A DNA stretch of 64,000 bases from Pelobates cultripes (GCA_933207985.1 OW240914.1:203992620-204056619); one strand, 5' to 3'. Counted from the first letter of the stretch, positions 1 to 12,782 are shown. Notes: generated by a model not told the origin, from the sequence alone. Numbers and translations are program-made.

Positions 1-700
1 GGTGTTGTCAGGACTATTGTAACCGGGCTTGTTTGGGGCATTGGCGCAGTAAAGGATTATTTCAGGGAACTCGACCATGCAATAAAGACCATTCTTAAGT
101 AATGTCTGTAGCACTGTCCTCACATGAATGTGATGTGAGCGGAGATCCGGAGAGAAAATTAGTATATCGTCAAGATATACTAGGACATTTGAGTGTATGT
201 AATCTCTCAATACATCATTAATTAAGTCTTGTGCATTGCACAGACCAAAGGGCATGACCAAATACCCATAGTGCCCACTCTTAGTGTTAAATGCAGTCTT
301 CCATTCATACCCCTCCTTTATCCTTACTAAATTATAAGCACTATGGAAATCCAATTTAGTAAAAACAGTAGCCCCTTTGAGTCTATCGAACAATTCTGAT
401 ATAAGGGGTATGGGATAGGCATTCTTTGCGGTTATTTTATTTAGGCCTCCATAGTCTACACAGGGTCTCAAGTCCCCCTCCTTCTTAGACACAAAGAAAA
501 GACTCGCACAAGCAGGAGAAGAGGATCGGCGTATGAAACCCTTAGAAAGAGATTCTTGTATGTATTCCGTTATTACGTTTTCCTGAGGGGACAATGGATA
601 CACACGACCTCTTGGAGGCATAATACCAGGCAACAAATCGATGGTACAGTCGTATGGTAAGATGCTGCCAGGAAACTTGTTCATGCTCTGGTAATCTCTT
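1..700 (-). pseudogene. Ty3/gypsy reverse transcriptase fragment
   Basis: The minus strand reads through a Ty3/gypsy reverse transcriptase and runs off the left edge of the window. Visible motifs in order: SSSPACASLFFVSKKEGDLR, VDYGGLNKIT, TKLDFHSAYN, MPFGLCNA, and the catalytic YLDD at 166-177 followed by ILIFS. After MPFGLCNA the expected P-A-T-F is missing (about 12 nt in frame) and the text resumes at QDLIND, so the enzyme is probably inactive. The fragment is cut from its gag-protease part by the LINE at about 700-1437. Confidence 0.85.
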
Positions 701-1437
701 GCATGGATTACTGTAATCCTCTCCTAGTTGGTCTACTCAAAAGTCTAACTCCCCCGCTACAATCGTTAATGCATGCTTCCGCCAGGCTGATCTTTCTCAC
801 CCATAGTTCCTTCTATACCTCGCCCCTCTGTTGATCCTTACACTGGCTTCCTGTATCCTATAGGTGTCAATTCAAAATACTAACCCTTACCTATAAAGCT
901 CTAACCAACTCTAGCCCCTCTTACATTTCTTCCCTGATTCATAGATATGCCCCTTCTCTGTCTCTCCGCTCTGCCAGTGACCTTCGCCTGTCTGCTGCTC
1001 GCACCCTTACTGCTAACTCACGCTTGCAGAACTTCTCATGAGCGGCTTCCTTCTTTTTGAACAGCCCCATCAGACTCTCCCCTAGTCTTCACTTGTTTAA
1101 GAATTCCCTCAAAACACATCAGTTCAGAAATGCTTATGGACTCCCAGAGTAACATATCTATACTTATCCAAATCTATCTCTACTAAAAAGCCATACCCCA
1201 CTCTCACCTCCAGCTCTGCTACCTTTTCACCTTGTTTGGTGGCTGTCACCCTTGCTGCCTTGTTGAGTATTTGTGCCCCACCTTATCTAGACTGTAAGCT
1301 CATTTGTTCTGGTGTCACTGTGTAATTGTCTCATTTATTGTTAATTCCCCCCCCCCCCTTTCATAATATTGTAAAGCGCTGCAAAATTAGTTGGCGCTAT
1401 ATAAATACCAATAATAATAATATTAATAATAATAATG
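700..1437 (+). mobile_element. 5'-truncated Rex1-like LINE 3' end
   Basis: The plus strand first reads MDYCNPLLVGLL, then S-A-R-L-I and LHWLPVSYRCQFKILTL. This is the C-terminal end of a Rex1/Babar-like LINE reverse transcriptase. A 3' UTR follows, with a C11 run (about 1349), GTAAAGCGCTGCAAAAT, GGCGCTATATAAATACC, and a short AAT/ATA repeat tail ending near 1435. The same 3' tail occurs at 52574-52634, and a related one on the minus strand at 35168-35218. The element splits the gypsy copy: gypsy RT lies to the left and gypsy protease to the right. No exact target duplication was established. Confidence 0.7.
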
Positions 1438-2650
1438 GTCTATGTGGTGGCAAAGATTCAGCATGGCTTTTGTTAAACACCTCTTTTACTGACATTTATT
1501 GAAAAGGGATTTCTGTAGACAGAGGCCTAGGTGTAGGTACATCAATAGTATTGATGGGTTTGACAGGTTGTATTCATCTTTCCCTGCATGAATCACCCCA
1601 GGACAATACTTCCCCCTGAATCCAATCTATATGGGGGTTGTGTAAAGAAATCCATGGGAAACCTAAGACAACAGGGCAGGTAGGAGAGGATATGACCTGG
1701 AATACAAACGATTCCTTACGTAAAACACCTATGGAAAGAGTAACCAAACAGGTTTCCTGAGTAATCAAGGGTTACTTCAGAGGTATACCATCTATGGCCT
1801 AAACGGCCAAAGGAGTTGTCCTGCTTCTTAGCGGTACTTGATGCAAGTGAGTATATTCTGCATCAATAACATTTTCAGCAGCTCCAGAATCTATAAGAAC
1901 TTTGGTGGTAAACACAGTACCACCCCAAGATAGAGCGATGGGAAGCAGAAATCTATTTACATGCGTATTAGGAGATGTGTACATAACACTTAAGGCTGGT
2001 CCCCTAACGGTCCTTTGGTGCGCACGTTTTCTGGATGGATGGGACATGCTAAACGTAAATGACCTTGTTTGCCACAATACAAATATAATCCCTCACCTCT
2101 CCTGTATTGCTTCTCAGCTTCCGATAATTTAGCCACCCCTAATTGCATGAGTTCAAGATCAGATTGGGAAGCAGCAGGAGAAGGAGAAAAATGAGGAGCC
2201 AAAGATATAGACAAGCGCTTTGGTCTGCCTTTCAACTTCTCCCTTTCCCTGAGCCTATTGTCAATATGCATCATGTAAGTGATGAAGTCATTTAACCCTT
2301 CAGGTAAGTCTTTAGCGGCAGTTTCATCCAATAAGGTTTCAGACAATCCTTCAGCAAATGCTGTAACCAAACCACTATTGGTCCAGTCGACTTCATGAGC
2401 CAACGTCCGAAATTATATGTCATAATCTGATACCGAACGAATACTCTGTTTGAAACATATTAAGGCTTTAGCTGCTGATTTCTCCTTCCCTAGTGGTTCG
2501 AAGGATAGCTTAAACTCCGCGACAAATTCCAAGCCACTCTGGGAAGATTCCAAAAGACAACCAAAGACTTTGCATGACCTGGAGACATTTTGCCAAGACG
2601 AATGGGCAGCTATAGCACCGGCAAGAATTAGGGGACTCATAGGCAACTAT
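1438..2650 (-). pseudogene. Ty3/gypsy gag-protease remnant
   Basis: Reading from 2650 down: a gag part with F-K-Q-S-I-R-S-V-S-D-Y-D, then AHEVDWTNSGLVTAFAEGL and LNDFITYMMHIDNRL. A degraded zinc knuckle follows (LYCGKQGHLRLAC, where the first Cys of CX2CX4HX4C has become Tyr). After a frameshift near 2050 comes an aspartic protease core with VLIDSGAAENVID (about 1860-1896), then PVVLGFPWISLHNPHIDW near 1600-1660. There is at least one in-frame stop (near 2410) and one frameshift, so it is dead. Together with 1-700 it forms one minus-strand gypsy element; no LTR was recognised. Confidence 0.8.
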
Positions 2651-2715
2651 TACAAAAGACTGCAAGGTGTCATTGATGCTATAGGGGGCAATACGAGCTA
2701 AGGGTATGCAGACTT

Positions 2716-4110
2716 AAAAAAATAAATTAAATTCTTTCTTTTTGTAGTGCAGAGCCAATATCACAAATAAGCAGAAACATGTCAAAATTATAAACATTAT
2801 AAAGTGTCTAAAGTCATTGCTTTACATGTCAAAGTCACTGCACTTTTTTAAGGTAGTAGAGAATACAGGAGGTAGAAAGTGTACAAAGCATGAGTTGATA
2901 ATATGAGCGATTATACTGCAAATAGACTTGACCTATGCAGAGATGTAGATTAAGTAAAATAACAAATATAAGAAAAAAGTAAAATATGTTTAGGCTAAAT
3001 AAGCCAACTAGTGGGTGAAACAGGAGAAATTGCAAAATCAAACTATGCAAACTGGCAATACAAGATATTGGGTTATTACAAGCAGAGTCCACGTGCGAAT
3101 AGATAAGTTACAAAATGGACCACCAGGTATTACTGTGATGTAAGGGCTACCAGGTATAGGTCTAGTCAGAACTGTGAAGCTTATGAGAGGTATTAAAATA
3201 GGGAGGGGTGTGGCTAAAGGCACAAGAACATTATAACAGGTAATATATTAAGGAATCACGTTATAATCAAAAGTGATGTTGTGAAGGTAGGTTTGAGACG
3301 AGTCTCCCATCATCATGTACAAATATTCTCGTTCTTAGGTAGTGATATAGTGGTGCTTCAGCTTCTCTGGTCCCCATGCCCAGGCCAGTTCACAAGCCAG
3401 TGCCTGTATTCCATGAAGCCCTCCAACTCTGATCATAGAGCTAAAGTCCTGCAAGACTCCTGGAATGGCAGTCCCATGAGGCTGTGGATGGCTGATGGGT
3501 CTACTGACCGTCTTGGCTCTCAGCCCAGAAGAGGAAGAGAGCTCTGGAACACCGTTGCAATAGCAGGAAATAGGAGCTGCTTCTGGCGGGTTTCGATCCG
3601 GGTCCAAAATGCTTTGCATAATGCATCAAAAGCTGCGTGGAACCTGGATTCCCATAGATACACATGCTTGGTCGGTGTGGCGGCCATCTTATGCTTGCCA
3701 CGAGGATAGTAGCGACAAGGTGAGTAGGAGCTTCTTTGACTCCAAGATACAATAGCTTGCTTTGGTGGGGACAGTGATATACCTCACCGGTCCAGATGGG
3801 GTGTAATGGAGCTATACAAAAGCTTAAGTAAGTTGCGATCCTCTGAGCGGGAGAGCAGCCATCTCACCCGGCATTGATTGCACTGGGCCACAGGATTCAT
3901 TCACGACCAAAGCTCGTCAGACCTGAACACTTCAAGCATAAAATGGTACAGGCTGGTATAGTGTCGATCTGTAGCTGACATGGGAGGTATTCTGTGTTAC
4001 TGAAAGGCCATTTAAGCATGGATTATAGTATAGAAAGCCGTAGCTGTGCGAAAACACGTGTGGCCATCTTGATCTTCAGGCCGCCCTCCCTCCCCCCAGA
4101 CTTTTGAACA
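2716..4110 (-). mobile_element. Internally deleted LINE-like element (probable)
   Basis: On the minus strand the right part looks like an L1/Tx1-type 5' region: GC-rich, with the start-like phrase AAGATCAAGATGGCC near 4075-4060. The left part resembles a LINE 3' UTR and ends CTCTGCACTACAAAAAGAAAG near 2730-2750, similar to the end of the element at 10576-11655. No reverse transcriptase is present between them. CAGACTT occurs at both sides (about 2708 and 4098) but is too short to prove a target duplication. Open frames around 3281-3752 show no family motif. Confidence 0.4.
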
Positions 4111-5978
4111 GGGGTCAATTCATTTTTTTATTTTATTATTGTGCCACTCTGTTACAACCTACAGTTAAATATGAATCCCATAAGAAATAAAGAAATGTGT
4201 TTTGTCTGCTCACTCATGCTTTCTTAAAAATATGTACATATATTACCAATTCTCCAAGGATATGCAAACTTTTGAGCACAACTATATCTGAAAGAATATA
4301 TTATAGAGACATTTTAGCCCAAAGAAGTTCCATTTTTCTGTGTTTATAATTCATTTTCAAAAAAGGTCATATATCTCTGTTATTATGAATGATGGAACTT
4401 CTGTTATGCATTCCTTGCTTTCCAGGAGACAGACATTCTTGAGATCCTCATTCAGTTTTCTTTTTACTGCTTTTACACCGTCATTGTGGGGAATGGAGGT
4501 ACATAAGATCTGGACATCCATTGTCTAACTAATAGAAGGACAGTTGAGGATGTCAGATCCATATATTGTTACATGTATAAGAACTGGTAGTATTTTTCAA
4601 AGAAAACTTATTTTTGGGAATATATTGGGCTAAGGTTGGACTAAAGTTCTGGTTAGTCACAATTTGAGATTGTGAATTAGTGCCCGATATTAGTAATGTT
4701 CTTTATGTACATAGACTTTATTTTAGAGTATAAATGACACACTTGGAGTTGCTTAAAGATAGTATTTTTTAAGTAGGCTATTTTAAGTACTAGTTGAAAA
4801 ACAGGAGTTTAAACAAACAAGGAAGGAGTTTAAAGAAGCAAGAAGTTTTAAACCACCAAGGTAATTATTGCTTTATTTTTCTGTACTTGTTGCTTTTGGT
4901 AACTTTGAAAATAGGTGGGCATGTGTGCATGCCTGGATGCAGGCTGAGACTGGCCATCAGGCAAAATGGGAATAAGCCCATTGGTCCGTGATGGTCATGA
5001 ACCGATGCCAACATGGAAGATCAGAGGATCTCGCCTGCTGGCCCATGCAGATTTAGCATTATTCAAGGGCTAGCCCTACTGTGTTCCTTAATAAACCAGT
5101 GGAGAGATCAAAGATATCCCTCACCGGCCTACAGGCACTAAGATCCGAGGAAGGAGAAGAGGTACCATGATCTCTAGCCTGCAGCTCTGTCACGTCCTGA
5201 AAGTTCCTCTTGCGAGGTCGGTGACCATGACAATGCTCTGACAGGGACAAGAGTAAACTCTAGCCTGAGGAACTGCAGGCCAGAGTTCACTTGACACCGG
5301 ACCACCACGGTTTGCAAGCAACCTCCTGGGCCAAAGGTAAGAAGGAAGGCGGGATATAAAGTTTATTTATTTATTCTTTTATTAAAAAAAAATAAACACA
5401 TTCACTGTACTCCTATTTCCCACCCCGAACCACACATACTGCGCCCCTCACACAAGTATTGCAACTCACACACATTGCAACACACACACACAAATAATCT
5501 TCTCACTTCCTAGAATTATTCCCTAATAGTGCCGTCTTATATTTTAAACGTCTGATGAATAAAGTTGCTACGGCTGTGATTACTAAATTGTGAGCTATGG
5601 AAGATTCCAGTAGTATGTTTATATCAGCAGGATCACCACAAAACTACCATCACATGTACACAGATTAATATATTATTCATTGCATGGGAAGATGCCCACG
5701 ACATCAGTTCTCACTCATGGCACAGAATGTAACACTGTGGCACAATATTCAAATGATGAGAAGAAGGTCCTAAATAGAATTGGAAAAATATTTCATGCTA
5801 ATTTAGAATTCACAAAGATGTGTCCTTTTTAGCAAAGCAATTTTTCATGAATTCATTGTGGAATTTAGATCACATTTAAAATATATTTAATTACTTTAAC
5901 CTATTATTTCCAGATTCCACCTCACTGCGGATTAAACTTTGCCAGACTATTTGACTTACTTGTCCTCAGAAATGAGCC
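4111..5978. other. Intervening DNA, no gene seen
   Basis: AT-rich DNA with no coding signature. The part at about 4920-5370 is GC-richer and looks like an old unclassified repeat ending in T/A-rich sequence (TTTATTTATTTATTC and an A run). Short CA runs lie near 5460-5495. Confidence 0.4.
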
Positions 5979-6938
5979 TTAAGCTCTTCAGGACCAGACT
6001 GTTTTTGCGATGTTTGTGCGTTAAAGACCAGAGCTATTTTAACACTTTTGTGGTGTTTGTGTTTAGCTGTAATTTTCCGCTCTCTCATTTACTGTTCCCA
6101 TACAAATTATATATTGTTTTTTTCAGGACAAAAAGGGCTTTCTTTACATACTATTATTTTTATCATGTCATATAATTTAATTAAACAAATAATAATAAAA
6201 TATGGTGAAAAATTAAAATAAAACTTGTTTTTTTGACTTTTACTTAAAAAAATCTTTTACTGATCTACAAAATCGAATGAAACAAACTGCTAAATAGATT
6301 CAAAATGTTGTCCTGAGTTTAAAAACACCCAATGTTTGTGTTTTTTTGCTTTTATTTGCAAGTTATAGGGCTATAAGTACAAGTAGGAAATTGCTGTTTC
6401 AAAATGTACATTTTTCAAATGTATTAATAGTGACATTGTAACACTGTTATGTCATAAATCTCCAAAAAACACCACACATGTATATATTTTTCTTAAACTA
6501 GATAACCCAGGGTATACATCAAAGAATATTTTGATACTTTCTATGTAGCCATTTTACCACAAACCTTTGCCAAACTTTGCATAGGTAGTTTATTTTTTAA
6601 ATTTTTTTCACATACATTGCAATTCAGGTATAAATTCACAGATTCTGTTAAAACAACACCCCATTTTGCAGGTGCGCATATCAGTTTCTCAGCTTGGAAT
6701 TTTGACATGTAGTCAACCTGCATGCATGTCCTATTTGGGACATTTTTAAAGCCGGCCAATGTATTTTACCCCCATTAAACCATATATTTTTGAAAAGTAG
6801 ACACCCTAGGGTATTTCACATGGTGGTATTTTAAAACTTTCCATGCACTAATTCTACCACCAGGCTTTGTCAAACATTGAGGTAGTATGGCTGCTTTCCA
6901 AAGAAACAAAAAATAAAATAAAAATTCAGGAACACTTC

Positions 6939-8572
6939 TTACAACTGTTCTGTGTGGTACAGCTTGAAACATGTTCCTACACACAGTCCTGGTTTCAAAG
7001 GGCAATTGTGACAGTGAAAAGGGGTGTCTGTCCTTTTCCCGTTTTTGAAACAGACCCGGCAACGTTTCTGGGGGGGTTTCATAAAAATAAAATGTCTGGA
7101 CTCAGCTTGCACCGTTGTTGGAACTTGTCCATCTCCATAAATTGTTAAAGAAATAATTTTCAACTGAAATTGGAGAAAGGTGGTTTTCCCTGGATTATTT
7201 TTTTTAAATAGCAAAAATGAGTTATGGATTGCTATTTGCATCATATCGATAGCCACCTTTTTATACCATGCTTTGGTTTTTCTTAAAATAAGATATGGCT
7301 GCATCAGCTGATCAGCCAGATCAACACCCCCCATGTACTTATTATACGCCCAGATGCAAACCGGTTTGGACTCTACTCTGCCCCGGACAGAGACGTCTGT
7401 CATGCGTTCGTCATGGATGGTGGTTAGCATATTGACATCCTTCCTGTCCCTAAATTTTAGTGCAAGCACTTCAGCTTTTTTTCATTTTGCGTGGAAAGAT
7501 CGTGAGAGATCGTGGAAAGTCTTTGGAATTTTTTCTGGCAGTGCCGCAGGCCAGTGTCTGTAAACCATAAAGTGTTTTAAACAGACGGACACTACTATAA
7601 AAATTATCCACATAAAGGTGGTAACCTTTATTAAACAAGGGGTTTAGTAGGTCCCATACAAGTTTCCCACTTGTCCCCAGGGACTCAGGACAGCCAGGAG
7701 GGTCCAGTTGACCATCTTTCCCCTCATATAGACGAGAGGCAAACGTGTATCCACTTTCGCTCTCGCACAGTTTATACAGTTTTATGCCATACCTAGAGCG
7801 CTTTGAGGGGGATGTATTGTCTGAACCCTAATCTCTCTTTGTATTTCATTAGAGATTCATCTATGGATACATTTTGTTGGGGGGTATAATCATCCGAAAA
7901 TTTGTCCTGAAAATGGTCTAGCAGTGGGCGTATTTTCTAAAGCCTATCGTATTGGGGGTGATCTCTAGGGTGACAGAGGGTATTGTCACTGAAATGTAAA
8001 AATCTCAGCAGTAACTCTGATCTGGCTCTATGCATGGTTTTGGAGAATACTGGACAAGACATTATTGGGTTGGTGCTCCAGTATGAGCGAATTGATGGCT
8101 TCTTTATAATCCCCATGAGCATTGTAAGAGCCAAGAATTTTTTAAGCTCTGGGACATCTGTGGGATGCCAGTCATGCTCCCTGACTGTATAGCTACCTGG
8201 ATTGTTATCAATAAATTGGGTAGCATACAAGTTAGTCTGGGAAGCAATTTCCTCCCAGATGGTATCCCCTAAAAATAGTTCTACATACTGCATTGGGGAG
8301 AAGCCATCCACATTAACATTAATGCCTGCGTTGGCACTAAAAGGGGGGACGTTGGGCTCGGCTAACTGTGGAGGTACCCAGTCCTCCTCCACATTCAGCG
8401 TAGCAGAGGAAGCACAGCTTCTTTCTTCAGCCGGCTCACACACAGATGACATGTCGTCTTGACTAGACATGTCAGAAAACTGACCTGGTTTAAAATCTGA
8501 CGCAGTGTCAGTGGCGTCAGAGTCTGACACCAAGAAAGCATATGCCTCCTGCAAATTATACATGCGCTGCAT
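6939..8572 (-). pseudogene. piggyBac transposase, decayed
   Basis: The protein would start at 8572 with an acidic N-terminus (LVSDSDATDT) followed by the dimerization and DNA-binding domain (YVELFLGDTIWEEI, MLMGIIKKPSIRSYWS). All three catalytic aspartates of the family can be seen on the minus strand: SIDESL near 7860, LYVDNFYSS near 7607 and GGVDLADQL near 7321. The C-terminal cysteine-rich zinc domain is intact at about 7060-6942 (CRVCFKNGK...FHCHNCPLKPGLC...CF..YHT). Breaks: an amber stop after HPQYDRL at 7939-7937, a frameshift near 7805 and another near 7480. The protein cannot be made in one piece, but the ends could still be mobilised by an active relative. Confidence 0.92.
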
Positions 8573-8955
8573 GTTTTACACATGACTAAAACAAATTACA
8601 AACACACAAATTTGTTTTTATCCTTTTTTTTACTAAAACAGACTAAACAGCAATCCCTAAACTAACTCCTGTCACAAAAATCTAATGGAGATTTTGGGGA
8701 AGGAAACTGACTGACTAAAACAGACCAAGACACAGATTTTTAAAACAAATTTAACTCTTTAAAGGCAAAAAAAAATACAGACAGTACAAATGCACTGCTG
8801 TAACAGATCTGGCAGGGAAGGGGTCAAAGGGGATTTTTTTATTCACTTTAGATACTGTATAAAGCTCTGGAACACTTCTGCTGCAACAAACTATCACAAT
8901 CTCTTTCTCTCTCGCCTCACAAAACGCTACAGAGGAGAGAGGGGCAGAGATCACT

Positions 8956-9205
8956 GTCAAAGTGAGTGTTTGTAACACCCACTTTGACAGCAGCCAATTG
9001 TGAGCGATCGCGGATCGCTCACACGCCGCAATTGGCTGTTACTATCTGCCTGGGATGTCTGGCAGATAGTTACAGCGTTATACCAGCGGGAGTGATGTTT
9101 GATCGCTTCCCGCAGCCCATTTTTCGCTATGGCGATTAAGGACCGTCAGCGGTCCAAACGCATGTTTTACCGCTGACGGTCCTGAACCGTCAGCGGTCCT
9201 GAAGG
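8956..9205. repeat. Cluster of palindromes at piggyBac right end
   Basis: Four hairpins follow one another: 8956-8988 (GTCAAAGTG...CACTTTGAC), 8991-9038 (CAGCCAATTG...CAATTGGCTG, with inner TGAGCGATC/GATCGCTCA), 9041-9070 (ACTATCTGCC/GGCAGATAGT) and 9139-9183 (AGGACCGTCAGCGGT and its exact complement). A third copy of CCGTCAGCGGTCCT sits at 9187-9200, next to the terminal repeat. Subterminal repeats often bind the transposase; here that is inference. Confidence 0.85.
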
Positions 9206-9211
9206 GGTTAA

Positions 9212-10560
9212 CTCAATTTCCTGAAAAGTTGACAGTTTTGGTAATGGAAACTAAACATAGACCATTTCATTTTATTATTTATAATAAACAAAAATACATT
9301 TTGATGATTACACGTTTATAAATTGGATGTGAGATTTGAATACGGTGTAAAGTGACAAAAGTAGACAACTACAGGAATAAAAATTAAATTAGGAAATATA
9401 AATGTATAAAACTTAAATTTATATTTTTATAAGAACGATCCATACATACTGTACATTTTGCTGCAAACACTAAAAAGTTATCCAAACTTATACCAAAACC
9501 AAGCACCAAAACATACTAAGATTTAATATGAAGAAGAAGCTTAAGTTTATTATCAAACCAGGGACATGCAAAGGTTGTTAAAAAGGAATTTTTCTGTTTT
9601 TGAAAACATGAATCTCAGACCCCGTGATATGACAATATTTTATGCTGGTTAATTTTCTGGTTTTGCCACAAGAAATCTCCAAAATGCTGTAAGCCATATA
9701 ATGAATATTAATATATTTATAAAATATTCTGGAATTTAGAAAGAAAAATGGAAGCAAATTAGTCACTATTTGGCATTCACAATGAACCCGTCAAGAACGC
9801 AAGAGAGATTAAAATCCAATTTATTGACAGTTCATAAACCAGAATGTAGGAGAAAAAAAAATATAGACAGAAAGATTGTTTGACGTGTTTAATACTAGGT
9901 TAATTTACATATCTCTAAAAAAAAAAAAATAACCTTTTACAATATTTAGTGCATCTAAAACATTTGAAAATGGTGTGACAGATTGCGATAACAAATATAA
10001 AGAAGTTTTTGAAATTTAAGAAATGTGTAGATGTTACTAAGCGTTCGGTGTTGGAACCTACAATGCATGTAATTAATTTCACAAATTAATCCAAATTCTG
10101 TAAAAAGACTATTACAAATCTGGAGAACTTGAAATTCTTGTCTTCTGGTCTGTAAATAAAAAAAATAAAAAAACATAAATTTTGAGCTGCAAAATAATAA
10201 ATTAAGAACATTTAATTACTTTGTCTATTCAGATATATTTTCCCTCGGATCCTCACGTTCATATGTATTCCCCATCTACACTCAACAGTCATATTCTACC
10301 CATATTTTCCCCATTAGTTAAATTACTAAAGCCGTATCCACACCAGCAGAGCATTCAAAACTTTTACACTGCCTGGTCGTCATGTAACATTGTAAAGTGG
10401 GCAGTCCTGAGATATTTGAATAACACTGTTCTACTGGAGTTTTGAGTATAGGGGTCTATTGAATTTGGGCAAAGGGTAATGACATTCCTCCACACTTTCC
10501 TTGAACTGACCCCTCATATATACACAGACAAACTGGAAACGATACCTAATATGTGTGACT
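9212..10560. other. AT-rich DNA, nothing recognised
   Basis: AT-rich stretch without coding motifs. Short A runs lie at about 9917-9930 and 10158-10175. No target duplications or inverted ends were seen. Confidence 0.4.
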
Positions 10561-10575
10561 AAAACATATTTAAAG

Positions 10576-11655
10576 GGGGCGGGGACTGGCTGCCAAACTG
10601 AAAGGTTGGATGCAGTGTGGGCTCTTTACAAAAGTTGACAATTATCGCCTAAAAACAGTATTTTAAAAGCAAACAAATGGCTAAATTTGCGCTGATACCT
10701 ACCTGCAAGCTACTCTGCTACAGCACAAGGGTTTCCAGGCGTCTGACAAGCAGATTGAGCCCGCACCGCCACTGAGGCCTACCACGAGGTGAGAGCCTGG
10801 GAGAAGCGGCCGATCTCCCTACTGCCTCTCCGACCGGAACAAGCCGACGTTATACGGGTCCCCGCTCCCCTCCCGCCTGCCTATGGAGGTTATCCCGACA
10901 CCATCACCACAGCCAAGCTTCATCCCTGACAAGCACATTGTCTTAAATCAAAGACATAGAGGGGCACAATCTGCCTCAAAATGGCGGCTACTGCACCAGC
11001 TACAGACACACTGAACCGACTGCAGACACTCGAGCAGCGCCTGGACAACCTCCTCGAAAACTTCTGGCAGAGAATGCAGAACAAAGGGGCACAGACCCAG
11101 AGGAAGCCGCTACACCCTACACTACCGCATTACTCATCGCGGGAAAAACCGCCTGGAGTGGTTGGTGGCAAGAAAACACACGACACCTGAAAAACGGAGA
11201 CCAGTGAAGCGGAGAAGGCGGCCCATAAAATCCGAGGCTTGCATTTGCCTTCTGCTTGATGCAGATGCGCCCCAAAGCCTAGTGGTTTACAACTTTTAAG
11301 CCTGTTACATATATGTCTTGCCGAACCCTGCAGAATATTCGGCCTTTAGCCTTTATGTATGTTTAGCCTGAAATAATTAAGAGTATGCTAACCCTAAGAA
11401 ACGCTTTTCATAGTAGTACTCCTTTATTATCAATCGATAGGTCTTATTTTCACCTCGTTTTTACCCAACTAGTATAAACTATAACTTAAGACATAAGTAC
11501 CTAACCTGCATTTATTAACAAAAAAATGGTGCCATTCTTGCATGCCATAATACTGTATTCACTGTATTACTGTTTTAGCTTTACACGCTGTTGTGGCGAT
11601 ACGAGCTTGTTTATGTTACTCAAGCACTGCAAAAATAAAGATTGACAAAAAAAAA
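10576..11655 (+). mobile_element. Internally deleted L1/Tx1-like element with 15-bp target duplication
   Basis: The element is flanked by AAAACATATTTAAAG (10561-10575) and AAAACATATGTAAAG (11656-11670), a 15-bp duplication with one mismatch. It begins GGGGCGGGGACTGGCTG, as frog L1-like 5' UTRs do, and has an ATG at 10981. The short ORF there (MAATAPATDTLNRLQTLEQR, then a heptad-like stretch) resembles the start of an ORF1 coiled coil and stops at 11190. It ends in GCAAAAATAAAG and a poly(A) tract. No endonuclease or reverse transcriptase is present, so it has both ends but no middle. Confidence 0.8.
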
Positions 11656-11670
11656 AAAACATATGTAAAG

Positions 11671-12429
11671 AACAAAATGGTTTCTCTGTGGTACCATTGA
11701 GTATGTTAGATAAATACATATTGCATGCCTTGGAGCTGTCCTACGTCCAGTCCAGATGCTCGCTGGGTGTCCATCATTAGTATACTGTTACAGGTCTTAA
11801 CAGAGAACCACTCATTGAAAGAACTAAAGCCTTTATAATGAATTTATCTACACAAAGAAAGCTTAGGAGACAAACACTCTACTAGCTACACAAGCAATGT
11901 ACAGTTGTTTAGTATATAATCTATGTAAAATCTTAAAAATTGATGATCATAATGTAAGGCGACACTTCCTTTACAAAACCCCAAATAAATACCTACAACA
12001 AGAAATAGAGAATAATCAAATAACACACACACTCTCTCTCACTACAAAAGTATAGTATAATTAAATATAGGAACAAAAAGGATCCTTGACCATACTCTTA
12101 GCCGTTCTATAATGGCAGTCGTGTTGCTAAGAGCAAGGAAATATATTATTGGTTAATGCCTAAATAATACCAATTACTAAGAGGCTTGCTTGTGTGCTTC
12201 TAAACATAAGCACTGCATTATTAGCCTGTTCCAGGCTAGCTGTCCCTTTATATTCATATGTTATAGGTTTTTAATCTGAGACTTTAATACTTTCCTTGTA
12301 TTCAATGAATAAATAGTGATGGTCTAACTTTCACACCACTAACGCCTTTGAATGTAGGGGGTATCTGTATGTACTGTTGACATTTGAATGCAGGGGTGTA
12401 TTTGTGCATAGTGTTGGAGATTAAATGCT
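11671..12429. other. Unique-looking DNA, no gene seen
   Basis: No coding motif, inverted ends or tails recognised. Composition is AT-rich. Confidence 0.35.
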
Positions 12430-12782
12430 GAGATGTATATGTATATACATATACACTGACACACACACACACACACACACACACAAATCCACTGATACAC
12501 ATACACAGACACACAGTGAAACACATCCAAATTCACAGATGCAAAGGTACACACACAGACGCACATGCAGATACACACTGGCAGATACATGGGTACAGAC
12601 ATGCAGATACACAGAAACACATTGACACGGAGGCACAAAGATACACATACTAACACACAAAGAGATGCACAGATAAACACTGACATACATACAGATACAC
12701 AGAGACACACAGATACACAGGGACACACAAAGATACACATACAGACACACAGATACACAGACACAAATGCAAAATAAACACA
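12430..12782 (+). repeat. Degenerate CA-rich minisatellite
   Basis: A pure (AC)n run at about 12459-12485 is followed by some 300 bp of variants of ACACAGATACACA. Long open frames on both strands here (Thr/His-rich on plus, Val/Cys/Met-rich on minus) are products of the repeat and not genes. Confidence 0.9.

Larger units (their letters stand above)
5983..9207 (-). mobile_element. piggyBac-type DNA transposon with TTAA target sites
   Basis: The element is 3225 bp long and bounded by TTAA at 5979-5982 and 9208-9211. Its ends are inverted: GCTCTTCAGGACC at the left and, on the other strand, CCCCTTCAGGACC at the right. TTAA duplication and ends of this kind define piggyBac elements. It carries one decayed transposase on the minus strand (8572-6939) and a run of palindromes inside its right end (8956-9205). 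This is the most complete DNA transposon in the window. Confidence 0.92.

Noticed and set aside
3281..3752. 142-codon plus frame and antiparallel minus frames
   Set aside because: No recognisable domain; the stretch fits the 5' region of a deleted LINE on the minus strand.
2708..4105. CAGACTT on both sides of the deleted LINE as a target duplication
   Set aside because: Seven bases are too few and the element edges are not sharp.
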